Positions 37,325 to 48,300 of a DNA stretch of 64,000 nucleotides are shown piece after piece. The notes under the pieces are model-generated. The model ran no database searches. It was not told the origin of the DNA and saw nothing but the letters and a program-made list of their open reading frames with translations. A program made the translations under genes and the position numbers. Position 1 is the first letter of the stretch. The number at the start of each line of letters is the position of its first letter. The DNA lies in NCBI RefSeq assembly GCF_016859285.1, contig NC_053417.1, positions 21,406,206 through 21,470,205 of the forward strand, in the 5' to 3' direction. The DNA is from Xiphias gladius. Its lineage: Eukaryota; Chordata; Actinopteri; Istiophoriformes; Xiphiidae.

Positions 37325-37726
37325 CTTCAACACGGTGAAACCCTGCCACTGAACCCTGGAAACACACCATGGGTCAGTCGGGTAAACACAAAGAAAGTTG
37401 ATGTCATGTTTACACCCTAACAGCTGAATGTAGCGTTAAACTCCGGTCAAACAGTGGACACACACAACTGGTTAGCGAAAACTAACGGTTGAAGTTAGCT
37501 AGCTAGCTGGCTCTCGTTAACTACTTTGACATCGCTTACTTTTTTTTGTCGTGGAAGTTACCTTGCAGTGTGTCCTGTGTACGGTAGCCGATTATCATGC
37601 GCTAGTTTCCAAGCAACAAAATAAAAGTAGATGCTACGCTGTTGTGACACTTTCGGTACCCAGCTTCGAGTCAATCCCGCCGTGTGCGCTACGGCGAGCC
37701 GAAGGGACAAATCGTGCGCAGGTTTC
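37325..37726. promoter_or_regulatory. aaas: aaas 5' UTR and promoter region
   Basis: GC-richer sequence directly upstream of the aaas start codon (37324 on the - strand). It includes TAGCTAGCTAGCTGG and CpG-containing blocks around 37590-37720. No TATA box is evident, which fits a housekeeping promoter. The far edge is marked by a poly(T) run that belongs to the LINE tail. Confidence 0.4.
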
Positions 37727-38460
37727 ATTTTTTTTTTTTTTTCCATGTTAAAGCAACTTTATTTATAACACATTGAAGATATGTACAAAAAAAACTACCT
37801 TCCCAGGTGCATGCCGGTCCCATACCTGCCTACCTAAAGTATATAGCCTTACCTGAGGCTCCCATAGTGTTACCCAATCTTAACAATAAAAATAAAATAA
37901 ACAAAATACCAACAAAGTAAACTAAAAATGCTAAACAAACAAATAATAAAATATAACTAGCAAAACAATGTATCTTCTCTTCTCTCACCTTCATATCTTT
38001 GCCAATAAATAATTGTAAATCATGTTTTAAAGTTTGTTTCAAGTTCACAGAAATCACATCTTTGTTTTTTGTGTTTACCCATATTAAATAATGTACTGTT
38101 TAGTCCTGTATGACGAAATATCAATCTGGACATCCCGCTTCATCTCTGTCTTACTAAAGTTAACTGTTACATCAATATGGTTCTTTGTGTGGCTTCTTTC
38201 GCAAAATCATCTGCCAGTTCATTTCTTTTCATTCCAATAAGCACTACTGTCCACAAAAAAAAAAAAAACACACACACTCAGTCCCACCTTGAATTTAAAC
38301 CCTGGAACACTGATTGCAACTTCATTGACTGATTTCTTTGAAGCATCTGTGTAGGTCTGAATGTAATTGTAGCAGTGACTTTCTGTATACGTAGGTCTTT
38401 ATTGTACGTTAATCCAGAATAAACTCCTTATCTTTGTTTTTCTTTTTGAAAAATTTAAAA
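37727..38460 (-). mobile_element. 5'-truncated LINE with RNase H remnant
   Basis: Read on the - strand, about 38270-38400 encodes YIQTYTDASKKSVNEVAISV, the start of an RNase H fold. About 38165-38225 encodes LIGMKRNELADDFAKEATQ, its end, with the usual ADxxAK motif. The element's 3' end has an AATAAA and a poly(A) tail, seen as poly(T) at 37728-37742. This is a 3' piece of an RNase H-bearing non-LTR retrotransposon, possibly of the I or Nimb group. No intact frame remains. Confidence 0.75.
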
Positions 38461-38920
38461 TCTACCGTAGGATCAGGAATGCAGTCCAAGGTTGCATCGC
38501 TGGTACAGTGCAGAGTTCTGCTACACGGCACAAAGTGGACAGAGCTGACATGCTGTCCTCTTCAGGACAGAGAGCGACACTACATCAACACTCTGCCAAA
38601 CAGGTACTAACTATTTGTCGTTACAGAGTTTATACCAGAAACAAAGCATTTTATTTTACTTTTACACATTACAGGTGGTTTACACATGCTTTTTTTCCCC
38701 TGCAGTGTTTTTCCTCCACTTTCCTTATAATGTTGACCACGTCATAAGCCTAAACAAGCATCTGAATTGTGACGGACATAATGATGCTGCCTGTTCCTCC
38801 TCATCAGTGAAGGCTGATGGCACATGGTCAGCAGCAGGGCCATATTGACCCGTTAAGAGGCCCCTGGGCAAAAATTTGCTGTGAGCATATATGTACCCTA
38901 CCCCAAGCTCCCATTAAATG

Positions 38921-39950
38921 TTAGGTTCACATTTTTCAAGTCTGTCTTAAAACAATAGTCAGGTGCCAATATGAACACTGACACAGGTTTTGAGTACTGT
39001 AATCATTCCTCATGTTCACCCTGGCCATGAAAAGATTTCTTTTTAATGCGATTTCAATACAAGTGATTTGGGGGAAAAAAATCCACAGTCCTTATTTTGC
39101 TCATAGTTGAATAGTTCACCTAAAGCTTATATAAGGCCTCAGCTGTCTGAGTTGGTCAAATCAAGTTGGAATCTTCCCAAATTTTCTGCAATGATTCAGA
39201 ATGGGCAGGACCCAAATGCACAACTCAGAGACACTGATAAAAAGTTCAAATCCGTTGACCTTTACTTAATGCTCAGCAGACAAGACCGATAAGGCAGGGT
39301 TGACAACACCGCCTAGACCGGTACGATCCACAATCTGGCAGAGAGTAGGTGGAAATGGACTGATATATATACTAGGATGTAATTGGGGAATGAGGAACAG
39401 GTGAGTGGGTGGGCGGGGAGGAGTCAGGTGGCTGGAAGGCGGGAAGGGCTGGGGTTACTGCAGGGCAGGTGGGAGTGGCAGGGTCTGAAATGATACTGAG
39501 AGTTAGTGATACTTGGCACAGGCAGGCAGAGAATGAATGAATAACTGAGTGAACTGTGACAGTTTTGTCTTTTTGTCATAAAACTCCCTCTTTGTGTTTC
39601 CCGGATCAGCTGCTGCCTGTTGAGCTGCAGTGGAGGAACGGCAACAAAAAAGGGAATTTTATACTAAAAAAACGGCCTTAACTTTGACGGATATCCACTT
39701 GATTAAACTAATTTGGATGGCTGAAGCCTCATATTAGCTTCAGATATAGTTATGAATACATTTTTGCATGGAACAAGGACTCAATGCTCTAATGCACCTC
39801 CAGTATATTAGAAATGCATGAGAAGGGGATTGTTTAATAGACAGTATGAACAGGGGGAACAATTACAGCAAGCAAAACCTGTTTCAGTGTTCATGTGGAC
39901 ACCTGACATTTGTTTTAAGACAGACAAAAAAAAGTGAACCTATCCTTTAA
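38921..39950. mobile_element. Fold-back element with internal insertion
   Basis: Left arm (38921-39185) and right arm (about 39655-39950) are long imperfect inverted repeats. TTCACATTTTTCAAGTCTGTC / TTAAAACAATAGTCAGGTG on the left matches the reverse complement of GACACCTGACATTTGTTTTAAG / ACAGACAAAAAAAAGTGAACC on the right. There is no coding sequence. The centre is interrupted by another repeat at about 39200-39555. This is a non-autonomous palindromic element (MITE-like). Superfamily is not assigned. Confidence 0.75.
39200..39556. mobile_element. Repeat inserted into the fold-back element
   Basis: From about GGCAGGACCCAAATGCACAA to GAGTGAACTGTGACAG, with internal AATCTGGCAGAGAG, GGTGAGTGGGTGGGCGGGG and CAGGCAGGCAGAG. 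Composition (G-rich, purine-biased) differs from the flanking arms. I recall similar sequences as interspersed repeats in fish. Exact ends and target duplication are not resolved. Confidence 0.45.
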
Positions 39951-40249
39951 GTCCAGTGCAACCAAAACTCCTGTGCTGGAATAATACTTCATTTTTTCGT
40001 AGTTTGTGGTAATTTGATTAAACACAAGGAACATGCCCCATGTGAAAAAGAAAATAAAACTAAAATAGTACAGGAGTCTTAAAACTAGATTTTGTCACAA
40101 GACCACCCGCAAGACAGGGCCAGATAACTAGCTAATAATGTAATGTAGTTGAGTTTAGGGATGCAAATAACTTCACACATTTGAAACCACATTTGACTTT
40201 GTAATGTAACTTGTAATCAAATTACCAGAACCGGAGGAGATGTGTGACC

Positions 40250-41160
40250 CTGGGGCTGTTTGGGGATCCTTCGCGATCTTTGGGACACGGGCAGTTGCCC
40301 ACTTTGCCCTCTCGGTAATCCAGCCTTGGACGGCGGCACACCGGCGTCCCCGGAGCCCAGGTCCAAGTGTGTCCTGCTCAAGGACACGTCGGCAGCAGCA
40401 GGGTGGGCGCTGCTGATTCCGGGACGTGCCAGGCCGGAGCGGCCCAGACGCGGAAATCGGTGAATGAAACGCGTCCAAGACGACACCTTATGCGAAACGA
40501 TGGACGTGATGATGGAAAAACCGATGGTCTGGTTCTCCGTGCGAGTCCCTGTGAGTGTGCAGGAGGTTGCGGTGGCGCCCCCTTGCGGCGCAGCTCGCAT
40601 TTCCGTGACGTCAATTCAGCACTGGGAAAGAGACAGCTCCCCCCGCCCCCCGCCCCCCCCCAAAAAAAACCCAGCGCGCCTCACGTTGCATGGGTCCCCG
40701 GTTATTGATAACACAATTTGTCCGCTGGGATCCATCCCGGTAACGTGAAACTCGTGGATATAGGCGCTGGGAACACAAGAGACAGCCCGGGCCGAGGGGA
40801 AAACAACGGTTTGCTCGGTATCACCGACAAATAGAAAAGCCTAGCCCACCCCTTCACTTGACAACGCGGCATCAACCAGGCAGAAAGGTATGGGAATGTC
40901 ATACTATCCGGCTAAATGCCGATTGCACATGAAATCCGGTAGCACGGGACGTCTAGGCGTGATGCCGTCGTTCATGCCGCTCGCACTGCACCAGTGAACC
41001 GACGCTGCCAAGAGACGAATCATCGTCGATGAACGCTAGGAAATCATATTTGCGGAGCGAGAGAGCCAGCGTTACGAAATATTTGCGTTTGTGCCAACAC
41101 TGAGTAAATGTACAGGCGCTGCGGCAGTTTCACTTGGCATGGACCATAGTAGGCATCGGG
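40250..41160. promoter_or_regulatory. CpG-rich block, likely map3k12 promoter and 5' exon
   Basis: Dense CpG dinucleotides over about 900 bp upstream of map3k12. A full CRE palindrome TGACGTCA lies at 40606-40613 and a plausible donor (AAAG/GTATGG) at 40887/40888. The map3k12 coding exon has a clear acceptor at 42242/42243, so at least one upstream non-coding exon must exist, and this block is its best location. The transcription start is inferred. Confidence 0.5.
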
Positions 41161-41240
41161 CTTGCAATTCATGCACGTCGGCTATGATGCTGCTGAGTGT
41201 CATCATCGCATCCTCGGTTATTTAAAGATTGATCTTCCTG

Positions 41241-41243
<3 letters not shown>

Positions 41244-41284
<41 letters not shown>

Positions 41285-41540
41285 CGCGTGTGTGTGTGTG
41301 CATGTGTGTGTGTGCACACTGCTCCTTCGCACCAGGCCCGGCGGTTGTTTATCGCCCGTTTTTTCATGCTCTCATTTCGCTCAGTCGCCGTGGCTCTTCT
41401 CATGCAGTGGTGCAGTACAAGACATGGAGCTGGTGTACGATATGTGAATCGGGTACATGTGCTCTCTCTCTCTCTCTCGCTCTCTCTCTATACCCCCACC
41501 CCCCCACCCCCCCCTCGCTCTCTCACACACACACACGTGC
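41244..41540. repeat. GT, CT and CA microsatellites
   Basis: A (GT)n tract at 41244-41316, a (CT)n tract at 41461-41488, a C-rich run at 41493-41514, and a (CA)n tract at 41523-41537. The long C/V-, S/L- and H/T-rich open frames here are products of these tracts and not genes. Confidence 0.95.
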
Positions 41541-41640
41541 ACGCACGCAGACACGCACGGACGGACGTACACATCCACGCCGAGGCGGTTATGCAATTCG
41601 TCATATACTTCAGATGCACACAATGCTCCTCACTTGATGC

Positions 41641-42242
41641 ATGACGAAGGACATATGGGAGCTGCTGGGTAGCTTCGCTCTGATGCTGTCAGGCACTGAT
41701 GCTCCCCAGAGGGACAGTTAGAGAACCAGGTGACAAGTCAGGGCTGTGGACTGCACAACCCCCTCTGGTCGATTCATTCATAAAGCCCATCTCCACTCTG
41801 GGTGATGGCTCCACCGGGCAGGCTGATTTTCCCATTCACAGACACGGCAGAGATGAGGCTTTACTGCGTGATTCAGACAGAATTTTGGTGTGGAAATGGA
41901 GTGACTGAGCGATTAAACTGGGGGGACTGGCCGCACGCCCGACTCAGCAGCACACGACGCCACTGTTTTGGTTGTTTTGCACTGCTTGAATGAAGGGAAA
42001 AGTTAGTGCTGAGTCCAGTAACTTCGTCGAAGTTCAAAAGAGACACCAGGAGTAAAGGTAGCAGTCATTTCAGCACCGGACCGCTCCACGAGTAAAACGG
42101 AGCTGTACAGTGCGGAAATGAGTCTAAACTTGTTTAGTCCTACTGTATATATTGAAAAGAAGTAGGCGTAGAAATGAAATATGGCTATAGTGAAGATTAT
42201 AAATCATTCTAATGCATTTCTTATCAAAATCTTCTCTTTCAG
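41641..42242 (+). other. Spacer before map3k12 first coding exon
   Basis: Presumed 5' intron of map3k12. It ends in a good acceptor (CTTCTCTTTCAG, 42231-42242). No protein-like frame or repeat was recognised. Confidence 0.5.
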
Positions 42243-42303
42243 GCTTACTTCTCATCCTTCCATCCTCCATCCACCCTAACCTGCTGTGTTGGGGAAACCC
42301 CTG

Positions 42304-45300
42304 ATGAGTGGGACCTGTATCCATGAGCCCCGTGCCCCTTCCCCCTCCCTGTCAGGCTTCAGCACCCCAATCTCAGAACCCCCCTATCGAAGACTCGATG
42401 GAGACACCCCTGCCTGCACCCCCGAAACGGACCTGACCCCCACACAGTGTGTCCTCCGTAACGTGCTGTCCATCGACACCTGCGGACAGGGGGCGCCGGG
42501 TGGCAGCAGCCCCACTCCCAGTGATGGACCCTCGGCCCACTTTGACAACAGCGTGCTAAAACTACATGAACATGAGGTCTGCCAGTGTGGCGGCGGGGCC
42601 GAGGCAGGGCACAGCCCAGAGGCTGGCGCTGTCCGGAGCCAGTCGGAGAACATTCGGCTACAATCAGGAAGTGGAGGTTTTTTGGAGGGACTGTTTGGCT
42701 GCCTAAAACCAGTCTGGACCATGATTGGAAAGGCCTACTCCACTGAACACAAACATAGCCATGAAGGTATGTGAAGATAACAGAAAATGTTCCACCGCTA
42801 TACCATCTGACCCTCTGCTGTTCTTTGGACAACGTATGTACTGTAGATGCCATAGAACAAAGAAAAGTCAGACAGCTGTGTGACCTGAACATGTCATATA
42901 GTCTTTTAGTTTATGAAATTATTGTGGTGCCTTCGTAACCATGGAGATTCTCCATAGAAAATTAATATCTGAGCTCGTCGATGAAGCTTGAAAACCACAT
43001 TGGTGGAAATATTCAGATCCTTTACTTGTGTAAAATTACCAAGACAACAATCTAAATATAGTCCACAACAAGTAAAAATCCTGCTTTTGAAATCCTATTT
43101 AAGTAAAAGAAAGGATTAAAAGTAAAAGTACTCAGTCTGCAGAAAAATTGTACCTGTGTCTGATATATTATTATATACTACATTACATGATTATATTGTT
43201 ACTGATGAATCAGTGCATGGCTAGCCTATTTGTAGGTGTTTGAGCTGGAGAGAGTTTAAGCTACTTTAGACACAGTGGAGTAGTTTAGTCAGAGGTCCCG
43301 AACCTAGGGGTCAGAAACCCCTCCAGAGGTTCACAAGATAAATCTGAGGGGTCACGAGATGATTAAGTGGTGATTTGTGATGATTTGTGTAGCAGAAAAA
43401 AATCTGCTACACAAATTTGTTTTCATTTTTTTTGACTTCTCTCTAATGTTTGGTGGAATTTCAGCAAACTTATTGACATCTCAAAAGTGACAAGGGGCCA
43501 CTGCTAGAGACTGCTTCTTTGTAAGGGGTCACAAGCCTAAAAGGTTAGCAACCCCTGGTTGAACAATACTTACAGTGCATTCAGAAAGTGTTCAGACACC
43601 TTCACTTTATCTTCATTTTGTTATGTTTATGCTAAAATCATTTCAGTTCATTTTTCCCTCATCAATCTACACTCAATACCCCATAATGACAAAGCGAAAA
43701 AAGAATTTGAGAAACCTTTCCGAATTTATCAAAAAGGAAAAACTGAAATATCACATTGACATTAGTATTCAGACCCTTTACACAGTACTTACAGCCTCAA
43801 GTCTTTCTGGGTATGACGTGACAAGCTTTGCACACCTGGGGGGATTTTCTGCCCATTCATCTCTGCAGATCGTCTCCAGCTCTGTCAGGTTGGATGAGGA
43901 CCGTCGGACGACAGCCATTTTTACGTCTCTCCAGAGATGTTCCGTTGGGTTCAAGTCAGGGCTCTGACTGGGCCACTCAAGGACATTCACAGTCTTGTAC
44001 CTAAGTCACTCCTGCATTGTTTTGGCTATGTGCTTAGGGTCATTGTCCTGTTTGACAGTGAACCTTGGGCCCAGTCTGAAATTCTTAGTGCTCTGGACCA
44101 GGTTTTCATTGAGGATACCTCTGTATTTTGCTCCGCTCATCTGTCCCTCTTCCATGACCAGTCTCCCGTTCCCTGCCTCTGAAAAACACCCGACAGCATG
44201 ATGCTGCCACCACCACGCTTCACCGTTGGGATGGTATTAGGCAGGTGATGGGCAGTGCCTGGTTTCCTCCATACATGACGCTTAGAGTTGAGGCCAAACA
44301 GTTCAATCTTGGTTTCATGAGACCAGATAATCTTGTTTCTCACAGTCTCAGAGTCCTTTAGGTGCTTTATTGCAAACTCGGACTGGGCTTTCATGTGTCT
44401 TTCACTGAGGAGAGGCTTCCGTCTGGCCACCTTGCCATAAAAGCCCAGATTGGTGGAGAGCTGCAGGGATGGTTGTCCCTCTGGAAGTTTCTCCCATGTC
44501 CAAACAGCATCTCTGGAACTCAGCCATGTGTGACCATCGGGGTCTTGGTCACTTCTCTTACCAAGGCTCTTCTCCCCTTATTGCTCAATTTGGCTGGGTG
44601 GCAAGCTCAATGAAAAGTCCTGGTTGTTCCAGACTTCTTCCATTGAAGAATTATGGAATTATTGGGAACCTTCAAGGCAGCAGAGGTTTTTTTTGTAGCC
44701 TTCCCCAGATCTGTGCCTCGACACAACAGTTCCCTAACCTCACGGTTTGGTTTTTGCTCTCATATGCATTGTCAGCTGTGAGACCTTATATAGACAGGTG
44801 TTTGCCTTTCCAAGTCATGTCCATGTTCTGGATGCACTGTAACTAACAATACATTGTATTGTTAGATATGCATTGTTATGATAAGTGTATCATATGTTTT
44901 TTATGTAAAATCTGAAAAATGTAACTAGAGGTGTCAGATTAATGTTGTGGAGTAAAAAGTAAAATATTTTTCCCTGAAATGAAAGAGTCAGAGAAGAGTT
45001 AAGTAGCAGAAAATGGAAAAATCCATGTATCCATGTATAAGTATCTCAGATTGTAGTTAGGTATAGTACTTGAGTAAATTTAATTTGTTATTTTCCATAA
45101 CTAGAACTCCATTGTTTTCATTGCTCTCTGACTGCCACCACGTCTTGCTAGCAGCATGACTGTGTTTACGGGTCCGTCAGCCCAGCTCATCCACAGTCAT
45201 CAGCTACAGTGAGTTTTCAGAGCTGGCCAGGGGCAAGCATCATGTGAATCTGCCTCCACTGCAGCTCTCCAGAGATCTCGACACTTAAGTGGACCTCATG

Positions 45301-48300
45301 AAGAATTGATCTGGTTGTCTCTTTTAGTCTGCCTAGCTCATCTCTCTTTAGTGACCATGCTCTCGGAGTCATTTAAGTAGTGTCACTTTGAGAGTTGACA
45401 GACAGATTAGACTATAAGTGGGTTGTTGTTTTCCCCTTCAAATTTTCTCTTATCTCTGGATAGAAATGTGATGTTCAACTCGATAAGCTGTCAATATAAC
45501 ATTTGTTTGAACATGGCAGGTGCTTTGTATGATGTAATTGTGCCCTGCCAGCCTATTCGAATGTGTAGCATGGACCTAGCATTTGCTCAGCAGTAGCCCT
45601 GACTCCTCCCTGTCCAAGCTGGCAAGAGTACATATTGACATTTGGAGGCTTTGCAATGTGGGATGGATATAAATTAAGTAATTACTCGACGGGTGCTACT
45701 GAAAAAATTCTCTTGCAATAACTGTGTTAATCCTGTGTAACGCTTCGGAATTTCACATTTTCCTCATTGAGTTTTATTTTGTTGACTTATTGGTCTGCGT
45801 TTAGATTCCTGGGAGGTTCCTTTTGAGGAAATCTCAGACCTGCAGTGGGTGGGCAGCGGGGCGCAGGGGGCTGTCTTCCTCGGCAAGTTCCACGGAGAAG
45901 ACGTGGCTGTAAAGAAAGTGCGGGACATCAAAGAGACAGAGATCAAACACCTCCGCAAACTCAAGCACCCCAACATTATCACTTTCAAGTGAGGAAACTC
46001 ATGATATCCTACAGGGTCACATATCAACATATCAAGCTTTTAACTGCATGAATGCCACTTTGATATAGTGTTTTTGTTTTCCGGCCATCTTTGCTATGTT
46101 ATCTGACTGCCTTGCCTCCTTCTAGGGGCGTATGCACCCAGGCTCCTTGTTACTGTATCTTGATGGAATATTGTGCCCAAGGCCAACTGTATGAGGTGCT
46201 GAGGGCGGGCCGTAAAATCACCCCTTCCCTCCTGGTTGACTGGTCCATGGGCATTGCAGGTGGCATGAACTACCTACATCTACACAAAATCATCCACCGA
46301 GACCTCAAGTCCCCCAAGTAAGTCAGCGCAGCTAGACTAATGAGAAATACCGCCAACACAACACCTGAAATTTCATAACTGATTATTATTTCTGCGTAAA
46401 ATTCCGTGTAATCTCACCTTTGCAGCATGCTGATTACACATGATGACCTGGTCAAGATCTCGGACTTTGGCACCTCAAAGGAGCTCAGTGACAAGAGCAC
46501 CAAGATGTCATTCGCCGGCACTGTAGCCTGGATGGCTCCTGAAGTGATTCGGAATGAGCCAGTGTCAGAAAAGGTGGACATCTGGTAAGTCTGATAAACG
46601 TTCACATTTTTGCCTAGCTTACAAACACATGGTTTTTCCCCACTCAGTGTAGCAATTTAGCAATTATCTTTAATATACTACGGTAGAAGTGCAGATAATG
46701 TATCACTATTGTGAGTTAATAGTTTGTAATTTCCGTGTTTCAAAGATATTAATTTCCTCTAAGGGAGTTTTTATGATATTCTCTGTGTGATGTCTGCTTT
46801 GTGTGACTGAATTGTCTTGTTGTGATGTTGTATGTATGTAAAGTGTTCTCAAGTCTCTTTTGTTAAAGAGATCTTGACCTCAATTAGACTTCCTGAATAA
46901 ATAAAGCTTCACTCGATTTAAAGGTCGTTTGGAGTGGTGCTGTGGGAGATGCTAACTGGAGAGATCCCTTATAAAGACGTGGACTCATCTGCCATCATCT
47001 GGGGTGTGGGAAACAACAGTCTTCAGCTGCCAATACCTGAGAGCTGCCCTGATGGCTTCAAGATCCTCCTCAGACAGTGCTGGTGAGCAAACGTCTGGAA
47101 ATGGACATTTGGGACGAAGAAAGAAAAATAATGAGCACAGCTAGTCTGTGGTTTAAGGACTTTATTGATTTTACAGTGCACTGTAAATGTACACAGTTGT
47201 CTGTCCCATCTTGGATTTGCAGGAACTGTAAGCCCAGGAACAGGCCCTCTTTCCGTCAGATCCTTCTTCATCTGGATATAGCATCAGCTGATGTACTGTC
47301 CACTCCACAAGAGACATACTTCAAGTCTCAGGTATGGTTGCTTCTCTGATTCCCCATCTGAATTTATGAAGATACACCGAAACCCCCCCCCCCAAAAAAA
47401 TGCCACAAATCATACTAAATATACAAACACAAATGTGCACAAACAGACACAAATACACATGTACCCGAACATGATTGCACAGTAATCAGACATTAACTGC
47501 CATACAGAAGAGAACTGGTTTTAAAGTCAGTTCTGTTTAGACAGAGCTGGTTAACAGAAATGTGCTCTCATCAGGCTGAATGGCGAGAAGAGGTGAAACA
47601 GCACTTTGAGAAGATTAAATCTGAGGGTACTTGTCTCCACCGACTCGATGAGGAACTGATCAACCGACGCAGGGAGGAGCTCAGGTCTGTTTTTCGCGCG
47701 TAGCTCTCCCATACATTGCTTCATGTCAACTCAGGGTGTTACACTATCCAAATCAGTTGTAACCAGTGGATACTGGTAATTTTACTATGTTGGCTTACAT
47801 GCATGAAGCCACTTTCCCTCTGTCCTATTTCTCGATGTCACTCCTTTGTCCGCCCCTGTGAATGAAGTGCCTTGAGTGCACGTCTATTGTAGAGGATTTG
47901 GATTCTCTCATGCGGCTGCACAGTGACTTCAGCAGCCTCTTTTCTTCTCAGGCATGCTTTGGACATTCGCGAGCACTATGAGAGGAAACTGGAGAGGGCT
48001 AACAACCTTTACATGGAGCTCAGCGCTGTCATGCTGCAGCTGGAGCTCAAAGAGAAAGAGTTGCAGAGGTACGAATAAAAGCATGAACACAGGATATATT
48101 TTTGTAAGACGCCGACATTCTTTACAAATTAATAAGCCACAATGCATTTACACTTTGGTGTCTTTTGGTGTTTCTTTCCAGAAGAGAGCAGTCTTTGGAT
48201 AAGAAGTATCCAGGCTTGTTTAAGCACCATAGCTCCAGACAGAGCAGCTCCTCCAACTCCATGGACAAACTCATCAAAAAGAGAAATGTCCCACAGAAAC

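Noticed and set aside
36927-37370. 147-residue open frame on the - strand beginning [10 protein letters not shown]
   Set aside because: It runs through aaas intron 1 in a wrong frame. The true exon 1 starts at 37324 with [10 protein letters not shown].
41162-41672. Long overlapping open frames of 70-160 residues
   Set aside because: They are translations of GT, CT and CA microsatellites with no homology and no splice context.
43575-44846. Several open frames of 80-130 residues in the map3k12 intron
   Set aside because: They are sense or antisense pieces of a decayed Tc1-like transposon.
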